From UBA4719 sp035654835 (GTDB lineage Bacteria > Actinomycetota > Actinomycetes > Actinomycetales > Dermatophilaceae), in the NCBI GenBank assembly GCA_035654835.1, contig DASRVZ010000049.1, positions 1 to 52,137 on the forward strand: a DNA stretch of 52,137 bases, in the 5' to 3' direction. The first letter of the stretch is position 1. Every line of letters starts with the position of its first letter. Positions 39,891 through 48,703 of the stretch are shown one piece after another. The notes below the pieces were generated by a model, which ran no database searches, was not told the DNA's origin, and saw nothing but the letters and a program-made list of their open reading frames with translations. The translations under genes and the position numbers were made by a program.

Positions 39891-40817
39891 TCACGCGTCG
39901 GCGAGCTCGCGGGGCACTGCGATGACGTCCACGAGTGCGCCATTGCGCCACACCGTGATCTCGAGCCTGCGTCCGATCGCGTCCTCGACCATGGCGCGCT
40001 GGAGCGCGGTGATCGACGCGATCGGCTCACCAGCGACCGACAGAACGATGTCGCCGACGCACAAGCCCGACTGTGCCGCTGGACTCTGCGGCATCACCTG
40101 CGCGACCCGCAGCCCGCTGCTGCGCCCGGTCTTGGCGACCAGTGGCCCAGGAAGGGGCATGTGCACGCTGACGATTCCGAGCCAGGCCCGGCGTACCCGC
40201 CCGTGTGCCATCAGCATGCCGATGATCCGCTGGGTGGTGTCGTTGATGGGCACGGCCAACCCAACGCCGATACCGGCCACTGCGGTGTTGACGCCGACCA
40301 CGCGCCCGGAGCTGTCCGCGAGTGCACCCCCACTGCTGCCCGGGTTGAGCGCGGCATCGGTCTGGATCACCTCGTCGACAACACGGCCGGCACGCGTCGG
40401 CAGCGAACGCCCAAGCGCCGACACGATGCCCGCGGTGACGCTGCCCGCGAGCCCGAGCGGGTTGCCCAGGGCAACGACGAGCTGCCCGACGCGCAGCTTG
40501 GCAGCGTCTCCGAGCAGCACCGGTTCGGGCACCACGCCTCGGGCTCTGAGCACGGCGAGGTCGGACAGCGGATCGCGTCCGATCACGTCGGTGCCGATCG
40601 TGGTCCCGTCGGAGAAGGCCGCCTCTGCGGTATCGGCGCCCTCGACCACGTGTGCGCTGGTCAACAGGAATCCGTCTGCTGTCAGGACGGTCGCGCTGCC
40701 CGCGCCGTCTCCTCTCCTTGTTCGCACACGGAGGCTGGCCACGCTCGGCAACACGCTCTCGGCCACACGTACGACGGCGGTTGAGTACGCGTCCAATGCT
40801 TCGAAGTCGTCGGCCAT
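39891..40817 (-). CDS. HtrA/DegP-like serine protease with PDZ domain, no export signal
   Basis: About 308 residues. The trypsin-like domain has LLTSAHVVEG (His), DPLSDLAVLR (Asp) and AALNPGSSGGALAD (Ser nucleophile), with LVVALGNPLGLAGSVTAGIVSAL between them. A PDZ domain follows (GLRVAQVMPQSPAAQSGLCVGDIVLSVAGEPI). HtrA proteases usually act outside the cytoplasm after a signal or membrane anchor, but this one starts MADDFEALDAY with no hydrophobic segment. The frame continues upstream to 41078, yet that part overlaps the divergent carboxylase gene and is not protease-like. Either it is cytoplasmic or the N-terminus is misjudged. Confidence 0.88.
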   Translation of the reverse strand: MADDFEALDAYSTAVVRVAESVLPSVASLRVRTRRGDGAGSATVLTADGFLLTSAHVVEGADTAEAAFSDGTTIGTDVIGRDPLSDLAVLRARGVVPEPVLLGDAAKLRVGQLVVALGNPLGLAGSVTAGIVSALGRSLPTRAGRVVDEVIQTDAALNPGSSGGALADSSGRVVGVNTAVAGIGVGLAVPINDTTQRIIGMLMAHGRVRRAWLGIVSVHMPLPGPLVAKTGRSSGLRVAQVMPQSPAAQSGLCVGDIVLSVAGEPIASITALQRAMVEDAIGRRLEITVWRNGALVDVIAVPRELADA

Positions 40818-41025
40818 ACCAAGAGAACAACTGACGTGGCCGCCGTGTGCCCGTCGTGGCCGACTGCGTTCCGATGTAGCCCAGGTTCGGTGAGCCATGT
40901 TCCGGAATGACTGGTTGTCATTGCCTCGCGGCCAAGGGTCGCTAGAATCCTCAGAGCCTGGGAGTGCGTCACGTAGTGCTACGGCTTCGCACGCCGGCAC
41001 ACGCTGATCGATGGAGGCCGAAAAC

Positions 41026-44000
41026 ATGTTCACTCGGATCGCGGTGGTCAACCGGGGTGAGCCTGCGGTCCGGCTCATCAGAGCTGTGCGGGAGCTGGAC
41101 GAGGAACACGGCTACGGCATCAAAGTCATCGCCCTTCATACCGAGGCTGAGCAGGGAGCACTCTTCGTACGTTCTTCCGACGAGTCGGTTTGCCTGCGCG
41201 ACGTCTCTTCGCCGAACGGCCCTTATCTCGACCTCGAGGAGCTTGAGCGGGCACTGAGGGTCAGCCGGGCCGACGCGGTGTGGGTGGGCTGGGGCTTCGT
41301 GGCCGAGGACCCGGCCTTCGCCGGGCTGTGCGATCGGTTGGGCCTTGTCTTCATCGGCCCACCGGCTCGGGCCATGCGGCAGCTCTGCGACAGGATCGAG
41401 GCCAGGTTGCTGGCCGAGAAGACCGGGGTTCCGGTAGCCCCGTGGAGCGGTGGACCGGTGTCGAGCCCGGCGGAAGCAGTCCGACATGGCGACACCATCG
41501 GATACCCGCTGGTGATCAAGGCCAGGAGCGGCCGGGGCGGTCGGGGCATCTGGGCCGTGCGATCGGTCGAAGAGCTGGAGGTCACCTTCGAACGCGCGCA
41601 GACCGAGGCCGAGACCACGTTCGGCGATCCGGTCGTCTTCATGGAGAGCCTGGTCGACGGTGGTCGCAACGTCGAGGTGCAGATCATGGCCGACGCGCAC
41701 GGCACGGTCTGGGCCCCTGGGGTCCGTGACTGCTCCATCCAGCGGCGCAACAACTGGAAGCTGGTCGAGGAGTCTCGTTCTCCCGCGCTGGGCGCCGAGC
41801 AAGAAGCCCATCTCCGCACTGCGGCAGTCGCCCTCATGCGGGCGGCCGGGTACCGCGGCGCGGGGACGGTCGAGTTCACCTACCAGCCATCCGAGGCGAC
41901 CTTCGTCTTCGTGGGGGTCGACGCCCGGCTGCAGAGTGACCATCCGGTCACCGAGGCCGCCACCGGGCTCGACCTGGTCAAGCTGCAGCTGCTCATGTCT
42001 GACGGCCACCGTCTGGGTGGGGAAGCACCGCCGCACGTCGGACACGCCATCGAGGCCCGCCTCAACGTCGAGGACGCCGACCAAGACTTTGCGCCCGCCC
42101 CTGGCACCGTGGTGCTGCTCAATCTGCCGTCCGGTCCCGGCATCCGTGTTGACACCGGGATTGCTTCCGGCGACGTGATCCCCCCCGGCTACGACTCAAT
42201 GGTCGCCAAGATCATCGCTTGGGGGCAGGACCGCCCGGAGGCCTTGTCCCGACTGCGTTGTGCCGTACGCGAGACCACGGTCGTGCTCCGGGGTGGCACG
42301 ACCAACAAGTCCTTCCTGCTCGACCTGCTGGCCCGTCCAGGGGTCGTGTCCGGTGAGGCGGAGCCGGGCTGGGTGGACCGCATCGGCGATTCCACGACCT
42401 CGGCACCGGCTCGCCGCGCCGACGTTGCCCTGCTCAGCGTTGCCATCGATGAGTACGACGCCCAGGAGGCGGTTGAGCGACGCGGCTTCCTCAGCTCAGC
42501 TCGCGGTGGTCGCCCACGGTCCCTGCACGCCGTCGGGCGCACGATCGAGCTCCGCCACCAGGGGCAGACCCATCGCATTATCGTAGCTCAGGTCGGTCCA
42601 CGCCGATACCGCCTGGAGGTGGACGGGGAGCTCATCGACGTCGACGTCGAACGCCTGAGTCCTTTCGAGAGCCGGATCCGACTCGGTGGAGCACGCTTTC
42701 AGATCGTTTCGGTGGCCGGCCCCGCAGGTTACCTGGTCGAGGTCGACGGCGTCAGCCACCGGATCGCCGGGGACCAGTCCGGCGTCGTTCGCGCCCCGGC
42801 GCCGGCGGTGGTGGTGGCGATCCTGGTCACGGCCGGAGAGGACGTTGAGGTCGGAGCCACGATCGCCGTACTCGAAAGCATGAAGTTGCAGACCGAAGTG
42901 CGAGCTCCCCGTTCCGGGCGGGTGCGAGAGGTCCTGGCCCGTGTCAACTCCCAGGTGGACGCCGGGGCGCCGCTGGTACGCCTTGATCGCCCCGTCGCAG
43001 AGATCGCGCTCCCGGACGCCCCAGCTGTCAACTTCACGCCGGCGTCCGGCGCCTCGGCTGCGTCGGACGCGCCGACGCGAGCGCATGAGCTCCTCGAAAC
43101 GATGCGGGCCATGATCACCGGCTTTGACGTGAGCGCCAAGCGGGCTGGGGAACTGGTCGCCGAGTACGGCATCCTGCGCAACGGGCTCGCGCAGGACGCC
43201 GAGCTGAGGCGTGAGGAGCTGGCGCTGCTCATCACCTTCGCCGACCTGTGCGAGCTGTCACGTAACCGGCCCACGAGCGCCGAGGAAGACTCGGAGGAAC
43301 GCGTCCACAGCCCGCAGGAACACTTCCACACCTACCTGCACTCCCTCGATGTCGAACAGGAGCGTCTCCCAGAAGAGTTCCGGACGAGGCTGTCGCGAGT
43401 ACTTCGCCATTACGGTGTCGTAGATCTGGAGAGGAGTCCCGAGCTGGAGGAGGCCGTCTACCGGGTGTTCCTGGCCCAGCAGGGGGCGGCCGACCAGACC
43501 CCGATGGTCGCCGATCTGCTTCAGCGCTGGCTGGACGAGCCGGAGGCGTCGACGGGTCCTGCCCGCGACGAGATGAGGGAGGTCCTCGACAGGCTGATCG
43601 TCGCCACCCAGCTGCGCTTCCCGACGGTCGGTGACCTCGCCCGGAGCATCCGGTTCCGGTTCTTCGACAACCCCGTCATCCTGGCGGCCCGAGAGCAGGT
43701 CTACGCGGGAGTCCGCGAACATCTTCGGTACCTCGACGAGAACCCGAGTGCGGCCGACTACGCGCAACGGATCGAGGTGTTGACGGCAGGTCCCGAGCCT
43801 CTGATCCGGCTCATGGCCAAACGCATCGCAGTCAGCACCTCCGGGTTGGAGCCAATGATCGAGGTGCTCACCCGGCGCTACTACAAGATCCGGCGGCTGC
43901 AGGAGGTCCGCGCCTTCCAGCTTGACGGTCGACAGTGCGTCACCGGCGCGTATGAGCTGGGCGGCAAGCGCCTCCACCTCATATCGACCATGGGTGGCCT

Positions 44001-46539
44001 CTCCGAGCTGACCGCTTGCCTCGCCAGCGTTGCTGACCTGGCCGCCGCGGTCGCCGATCCAACGAACCTGGTCGTCGATCTCTACCTCTCGTCGGACAAC
44101 GTGTCAGCCGACCCGGACGCGGTCGCCTCGACGCTGGCCAACACCCTGTCCGACGTGCCGGTCCTGGTCAGGGGGCGACGCGTGACCGTCACCGTGTGCG
44201 ACCAGACCGGGGCACATGTGGAGCTCACGTTCCGCCCATCGCAGGGGCGCATGCAGGAGGAACGAGTCATCCGCGGCATGCATCCGATGATTGGCCAGCG
44301 GTTTGACCTGTGGCGGTTGAAGAACTTCACAGGCACGCCGCTCCCTGCGACCGAGGACACATACCTCTTCCACTGCGTGGCCCGGGACAACCCCGCTGAT
44401 GAACGTCTCGTGGCTTTTGCCGAGGTTTATGACGTGACACCGCTGCGGGATGCGTCGGGCCGCGTCGTCACCATCCCCGCTGTCGAGTCCAAGCTCGCCG
44501 CCTGTCTGGAGAGCATGCGCGCGAGCCAGGCCGCGCGCGGGACATCGCGACGGCTCGACGCCAACCGCATCGTTCTGTATGTATGGCCTCCGAGCGACGT
44601 ACCCCTGGAGGAGCTGAGCGACTTCGCCCGTGCGTCGGCACCCATGACGGCGGGCGCAGGACTGGAAAAGATCACGATGCGGGTTCGACAGAGGCCCCAA
44701 CCGGACGCTGAACCTGAAGAAGTTGCGTTGGTCTTCTCCTACCGGCCCGGGGCGGGTGTCGGCGTCAACGTCGGCAAGCCCTCGACAGAGCCGCTGGCCC
44801 CCCTGGACGAGTACACCCTGAAGGTGCGGCGCTCGCGCGCCCGCGGCACCGTCTACCCCTACGAGATCGTCCCCATGCTCACCGGACGGGGTGGCAGCTT
44901 CATCGAGCACGACCTGGATGAAGCCGGTCGGCTCGTACCGGTAGATCGGCCTCGGGGGCGCAACAGCGCCGGCATCGTCGCGGGCCTGGTGTCGACACCG
45001 TCCGCCCGCTACCCCGAAGGCATGGTCCGGGTCGTTCTGTTCGGTGATCCGACCAAGGCGCTGGGTTCGGTTGCCGAGGCCGAGTGCGCGCGGATCATGG
45101 CGGCCCTCGTCCTCGCCGAGGAGATGGCGGTGCCGGTTGAGTGGTTCGCCCTGTCCTCGGGGGCCATGATCTCGATGGACAGCGGCACCGAGAACATGGA
45201 CTGGGTGGCCCGGGCTCTGCGCCGGTTGATCACCTTCACCCAGGCGGGCGGCGAGGTGAACGTGGTCGTGGCCGGGATCAACGTTGGGGCGCAGCCGTAC
45301 TGGAATGCTGAGGCAACCATGCTCTTGCACACAAAGGGCATCCTGGTCATGACGCCGGAGAGCGCAATGGTCCTGACCGGCAAGCATTCGCTGGACTACT
45401 CGGGCGGCGTGTCAGCCGAGGACAACTTCGGTATCGGTGGATACGACCGCGTCATGGGACCGAACGGACAGGCGCAGTACTGGGCCCCCGACCTGAGCGC
45501 AGCGTGCGAAACGCTGTTCGCACACTACGAACACACCTATATCGCGCCGGGGGAACGCCTCGGGCGCCGAGCGACAACCAAAGACCCACACGACCGTGAT
45601 GTGCGCAGCTACCCGCACGTCCACCCGTGCAGCAACTTCACGACCGTGGGGGACATCTTCTCCGACGAGGTCAACAAGGAGCGCAAGAAGCCGTTCGACA
45701 TCCGCACCGTCATGCGTGCCGTGGCCGACCAGGACCACGCCGTGCTCGAGCGCTGGGCAAGCATGGCCGACGCCGACACGACGGTCGTCATGGACGCCCA
45801 CCTCGGCGGTTACCCGATCGAGATGCTCGGCATCGAGTCTCGGCCGATTCCTCGGCGGGGCTGGCTCCCCGCGGACGGTCCGGACCAGTGGACAGCTGGA
45901 ACCCTCTTCCCGAAATCCTCCAAGAAGACCGCGCGAGCCATCAACGCAGCCAGCGGCAATCGCCCTCTGGTGGTGCTGGCCAATCTGTCAGGGTTCGATG
46001 GCTCGCCTGAGTCGCTGCGCATGACGCAGCTTGAGTACGGTGCCGAGATCGGCCGGGCGATCGTCAACTTCAAAGGCCCGATCGTCTTCTGCGTCATCTC
46101 GCGCTTTCACGGGGGCTCCTTCGTGGTCTTCTCCAGCGTTCTGAACAGCGGCATGGAGGTCATCGCCGTGGAGGGTTCGTTCGCATCGGTGATCGGTGGT
46201 GCGCCGGCCGCGGCCGTCGTGTTCACCCGCGATGTGAATGCCCGCACGTCCCAGGATCCCCGTGTCAAAGCGATGGAAGCCGCAGTAGCGGAGGCAGACG
46301 AGGTCGAACGCCCCCGTCTGCGGGTCGAGCTGGCCGGCCTGCGCGCCGACGTACGCTCCGAGAAGCTCGGTGAGGTGGCCGACGAGTTCGAAAAGATTCA
46401 CAACATCGAGCGGGCGCGGGCGGTCGGCTCGGTCCACACGATCATCCCGGCGCGAGAGCTCCGGCCCTACTTGATCGGCGCCGTCGAGCGGGGTCTCAGC
46501 CGAACCGCGTCCGACACCCCCTCCACGACGTCACCCTGA
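41026..46539 (+). CDS. Single-chain acyl-CoA carboxylase (BC-BCCP-central-CT fusion) with eroded biotin carboxylase site
   Basis: A 1837-residue fusion in the order of eukaryotic acetyl-CoA carboxylase: biotin carboxylase (about 1-450), biotinyl domain with VLESMKLQ (biotin Lys620), a helical central region (about 690-1250), and carboxyltransferase halves (about 1270-1810) with INVGAQPYWNAEATMLLHTKG and SGGVSAEDNFGIGGYDRV. Long-chain acyl-CoA carboxylases of actinobacteria have this design. The BC domain deviates at its active centre: where the family has E-x-N-x-R-x-Q-x-E-H it has G297-V-D299-A-R301-L-Q-S-D305-H, and the Gly-rich loop reads KARSGRGGRGI instead of G-G-G-G-R-G. The CT domain looks intact. 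Start is ATG 41026 with GGAGG eight bases before it; ATG 41011 is too early. Confidence 0.92.
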   Translation: MFTRIAVVNRGEPAVRLIRAVRELDEEHGYGIKVIALHTEAEQGALFVRSSDESVCLRDVSSPNGPYLDLEELERALRVSRADAVWVGWGFVAEDPAFAGLCDRLGLVFIGPPARAMRQLCDRIEARLLAEKTGVPVAPWSGGPVSSPAEAVRHGDTIGYPLVIKARSGRGGRGIWAVRSVEELEVTFERAQTEAETTFGDPVVFMESLVDGGRNVEVQIMADAHGTVWAPGVRDCSIQRRNNWKLVEESRSPALGAEQEAHLRTAAVALMRAAGYRGAGTVEFTYQPSEATFVFVGVDARLQSDHPVTEAATGLDLVKLQLLMSDGHRLGGEAPPHVGHAIEARLNVEDADQDFAPAPGTVVLLNLPSGPGIRVDTGIASGDVIPPGYDSMVAKIIAWGQDRPEALSRLRCAVRETTVVLRGGTTNKSFLLDLLARPGVVSGEAEPGWVDRIGDSTTSAPARRADVALLSVAIDEYDAQEAVERRGFLSSARGGRPRSLHAVGRTIELRHQGQTHRIIVAQVGPRRYRLEVDGELIDVDVERLSPFESRIRLGGARFQIVSVAGPAGYLVEVDGVSHRIAGDQSGVVRAPAPAVVVAILVTAGEDVEVGATIAVLESMKLQTEVRAPRSGRVREVLARVNSQVDAGAPLVRLDRPVAEIALPDAPAVNFTPASGASAASDAPTRAHELLETMRAMITGFDVSAKRAGELVAEYGILRNGLAQDAELRREELALLITFADLCELSRNRPTSAEEDSEERVHSPQEHFHTYLHSLDVEQERLPEEFRTRLSRVLRHYGVVDLERSPELEEAVYRVFLAQQGAADQTPMVADLLQRWLDEPEASTGPARDEMREVLDRLIVATQLRFPTVGDLARSIRFRFFDNPVILAAREQVYAGVREHLRYLDENPSAADYAQRIEVLTAGPEPLIRLMAKRIAVSTSGLEPMIEVLTRRYYKIRRLQEVRAFQLDGRQCVTGAYELGGKRLHLISTMGGLSELTACLASVADLAAAVADPTNLVVDLYLSSDNVSADPDAVASTLANTLSDVPVLVRGRRVTVTVCDQTGAHVELTFRPSQGRMQEERVIRGMHPMIGQRFDLWRLKNFTGTPLPATEDTYLFHCVARDNPADERLVAFAEVYDVTPLRDASGRVVTIPAVESKLAACLESMRASQAARGTSRRLDANRIVLYVWPPSDVPLEELSDFARASAPMTAGAGLEKITMRVRQRPQPDAEPEEVALVFSYRPGAGVGVNVGKPSTEPLAPLDEYTLKVRRSRARGTVYPYEIVPMLTGRGGSFIEHDLDEAGRLVPVDRPRGRNSAGIVAGLVSTPSARYPEGMVRVVLFGDPTKALGSVAEAECARIMAALVLAEEMAVPVEWFALSSGAMISMDSGTENMDWVARALRRLITFTQAGGEVNVVVAGINVGAQPYWNAEATMLLHTKGILVMTPESAMVLTGKHSLDYSGGVSAEDNFGIGGYDRVMGPNGQAQYWAPDLSAACETLFAHYEHTYIAPGERLGRRATTKDPHDRDVRSYPHVHPCSNFTTVGDIFSDEVNKERKKPFDIRTVMRAVADQDHAVLERWASMADADTTVVMDAHLGGYPIEMLGIESRPIPRRGWLPADGPDQWTAGTLFPKSSKKTARAINAASGNRPLVVLANLSGFDGSPESLRMTQLEYGAEIGRAIVNFKGPIVFCVISRFHGGSFVVFSSVLNSGMEVIAVEGSFASVIGGAPAAAVVFTRDVNARTSQDPRVKAMEAAVAEADEVERPRLRVELAGLRADVRSEKLGEVADEFEKIHNIERARAVGSVHTIIPARELRPYLIGAVERGLSRTASDTPSTTSP

Positions 46540-46730
46540 CCCGTCCGGGTGCCCCTTCTCGTGCCGATGGCCGCGGCGTGTCGGGGCGGCCAGTCGAAGG
46601 CCTCGCGCTGCTGTGCCCGACACGCAGATACTGGACACATCGCCGCTCGAGCCGGCGGCACCAGACCGAGGACCAACGTGAGAAAGCCCACCGTCGAGCG
46701 GGAAGCTGCTGAAGGCAGGAGGGAGAGGTC

Positions 46731-48242
46731 ATGGATGCGGCACGTGACGGACTCTTCCATTGGGCGGATGTTCCGCTGGGGCCCGGCGCTGCTGTAAGAG
46801 AAACCCATTCCGCGGTGGTTGTCCTCCTGGGCGACCGCGCGTACAAGATCAAGAAGCCCGTCGACCTGGGCTTTCTGAACTTCACCAGTCTTGAGTCGCG
46901 CCGCTTGGCCTGCCACCGCGAGCTGGCCCTGAACCGGCGTATGCACCCGGATGTCTACGTCGGGGTGGCTGACGTGACTGGTCCTGACGGTGCGCCCTGT
47001 GAGCACGTGCTGGTGATGCGCCGGATGCCTGACGAGCGTCGGCTGGCCCTGCTGGTGCGCGGCGGCGTGGACGTGCGCAGCGACCTGCGTCAGCTGGCCC
47101 GGGACGTGGCTGCCTTCCACGCCTCGGCCCGAACGGACGAGGCGATCTCGTCCTGCGGCAGCGGGGAGGCGCTTGCTGCGCGATGGAGGTCGAACACCCA
47201 AGGTCTGCGGGAGCTGGCGCCCCTGCTGGTGAGCCAGGCCACGCTCGACCAGATCGAGGAGCTGGCCCTTCGCTACATCGCCGGGCGGGCGCCGCTGCTC
47301 AGCTCGCGCATGGGGGCGGGACTCGTTCGGGACGGGCACGGGGACCTGTTGGCCGAAGACATCTTCTGCCTGGCTGATGGCCCCCGGGCTCTTGACTGCC
47401 TGGACTTCGACGACCGTCTGCGCTGGATGGATGTGCTCGATGATGTTGCCACTCTTGCGATGGACCTCGAGCGGCTCGGCGCCCTCCAGGCGGCGCAGTC
47501 GTGGCTGAGCGACTACGCCGAGTTCTCCGGGGTCGTCCAGCCGCTGTCGCTGAGCCATCACTACATCGCCTACCGGGCGGTGATGCGGGCGAAAGTCGCA
47601 GCTATCGTCGAGCACGGGTCCGTCCAGGCCGACAGCGCTGCCGCCGCCGAGCAGACCCGCACCCTGGCGCTCCTTGGGCTGAGCCACCTGCGAGCCGGAC
47701 GGGTCAGCCTGATACTCGTCGGAGGCGTTCCTGCCTCAGGCAAGTCCACCCTTGCGGAGGGACTGGGCGATGCGATTCCCACAGCCGTGCTCTCGAGTGA
47801 CCGTGTGCGCAAAGAGCTGTCAGACATCCCGCCAACTCAGCACATGCCCGCACGGTTTGGCGAGGGTATCTACACCCCGGAGCTCACCGGCAGGACCTAC
47901 CAGCGCCTGGCACACCTCGCCGAGCGGTTGCTGGCTCTTGGCGAGACCGTTGTCGTCGACGCGTCCTTCTCCACCGTAGAGCAGCGTGAGCTGTTGCGCT
48001 CCGCTGGACATCTGACCTCTGCCGACGTCATCGAGCTGCGGTGCTTCGCTCCCAAAGAGGCCCTGCAGGGCCGACTGCGCTCCCGGGTGGCCCAGCCAGC
48101 AGCGTTCAGCGACGCGGACAGCGACATAGCGCATCGCATGGCAGCGGCCACAGATCCGTGGCCCGAGGCGCAGGCCATAGACACCCAAGGGTCGCCAGCC
48201 GACAGCCTTCGGCTTGCACTCCGTTCGCTCGCACGCGCGTAG
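46731..48242 (+). CDS. APH-like kinase fused to P-loop (AAA_33-type) kinase
   Basis: A 503-residue fusion. The first 320 residues resemble an aminoglycoside-phosphotransferase-like fold: VVVLLGDRAYKIKKPVDLGFLNF (ATP Lys), the catalytic loop GLVRDGHGDLLAEDIF and the metal site CLDFDDRLRWMD. The last 180 form a P-loop kinase: LILVGGVPASGKSTLAEGL (Walker A), SSDRVRKEL and VVVDASFSTVEQREL. Two-domain proteins of this kind occur widely, but the substrate is unknown. A strong AGGAGGGAGAGG precedes the ATG. It is transcribed in line with the carboxylase, 191 bases downstream; no clear terminator is seen in that gap. Confidence 0.9.
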   Translation: MDAARDGLFHWADVPLGPGAAVRETHSAVVVLLGDRAYKIKKPVDLGFLNFTSLESRRLACHRELALNRRMHPDVYVGVADVTGPDGAPCEHVLVMRRMPDERRLALLVRGGVDVRSDLRQLARDVAAFHASARTDEAISSCGSGEALAARWRSNTQGLRELAPLLVSQATLDQIEELALRYIAGRAPLLSSRMGAGLVRDGHGDLLAEDIFCLADGPRALDCLDFDDRLRWMDVLDDVATLAMDLERLGALQAAQSWLSDYAEFSGVVQPLSLSHHYIAYRAVMRAKVAAIVEHGSVQADSAAAAEQTRTLALLGLSHLRAGRVSLILVGGVPASGKSTLAEGLGDAIPTAVLSSDRVRKELSDIPPTQHMPARFGEGIYTPELTGRTYQRLAHLAERLLALGETVVVDASFSTVEQRELLRSAGHLTSADVIELRCFAPKEALQGRLRSRVAQPAAFSDADSDIAHRMAAATDPWPEAQAIDTQGSPADSLRLALRSLARA

Positions 48243-48415
48243 CGCCATCGCCGGGTTGCCAGCTCATCACGCCCATCTCGATGCATCCTCGGCCGCCGCT
48301 GGGGCCGGGACGGAAACAACTGGCTCGCCGGGGCCTGGCTGGCATGCACTGGCGCCCTCTTTCGCCGACAGGCGGGAAGGTGCATGCTGCTGGAAGGGAC
48401 CCGAGAGGAGTTGCC

Positions 48416-48616
48416 ATGCGCGCAGTGGTGGGTGACCGGCTGCATGTGCACGGCCGGGTTGTCGGTGCACATGACCAGACGTCCGAGATCATCGAGATTC
48501 GGGGGCGGGACGGGGAGCCGCCGTACCTCGTGCGCTACGGCGACGGGCATGAGGCGCTCGTGTTTCCCGGGGCGGACGCCACAGTGGAGCATCCGCAACG
48601 CCGCGAGGCCACGTGA
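48416..48616 (+). CDS. DUF1918 domain protein
   Basis: A 66-residue protein: MRAVVGDRLHVHGRVVGAHDQTSEIIEIRG..., with GEPPYLVRYGDGHEALVFPG, fits DUF1918, a short beta-barrel family common in actinobacteria and often in stress or hypoxia loci. AGGAG five bases upstream supports the ATG. It faces the Rv2629-like gene (convergent, 87 bases between stops). Function unknown. Confidence 0.9.
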   Translation: MRAVVGDRLHVHGRVVGAHDQTSEIIEIRGRDGEPPYLVRYGDGHEALVFPGADATVEHPQRREAT

Positions 48617-48703
48617 AGCCTGCCGGTTTGGCCTGTTCGCGCCGATCGACTGGGTAGGCCCCGCACCGGCTGGCCACCGCGTGAATGTTGCGTGCCCCCG
48701 GAC

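Noticed and set aside
44104..45387. Minus-strand 427-codon open frame inside the fused carboxylase gene
   Set aside because: Antisense to the conserved carboxyltransferase domain and without any motif of its own.
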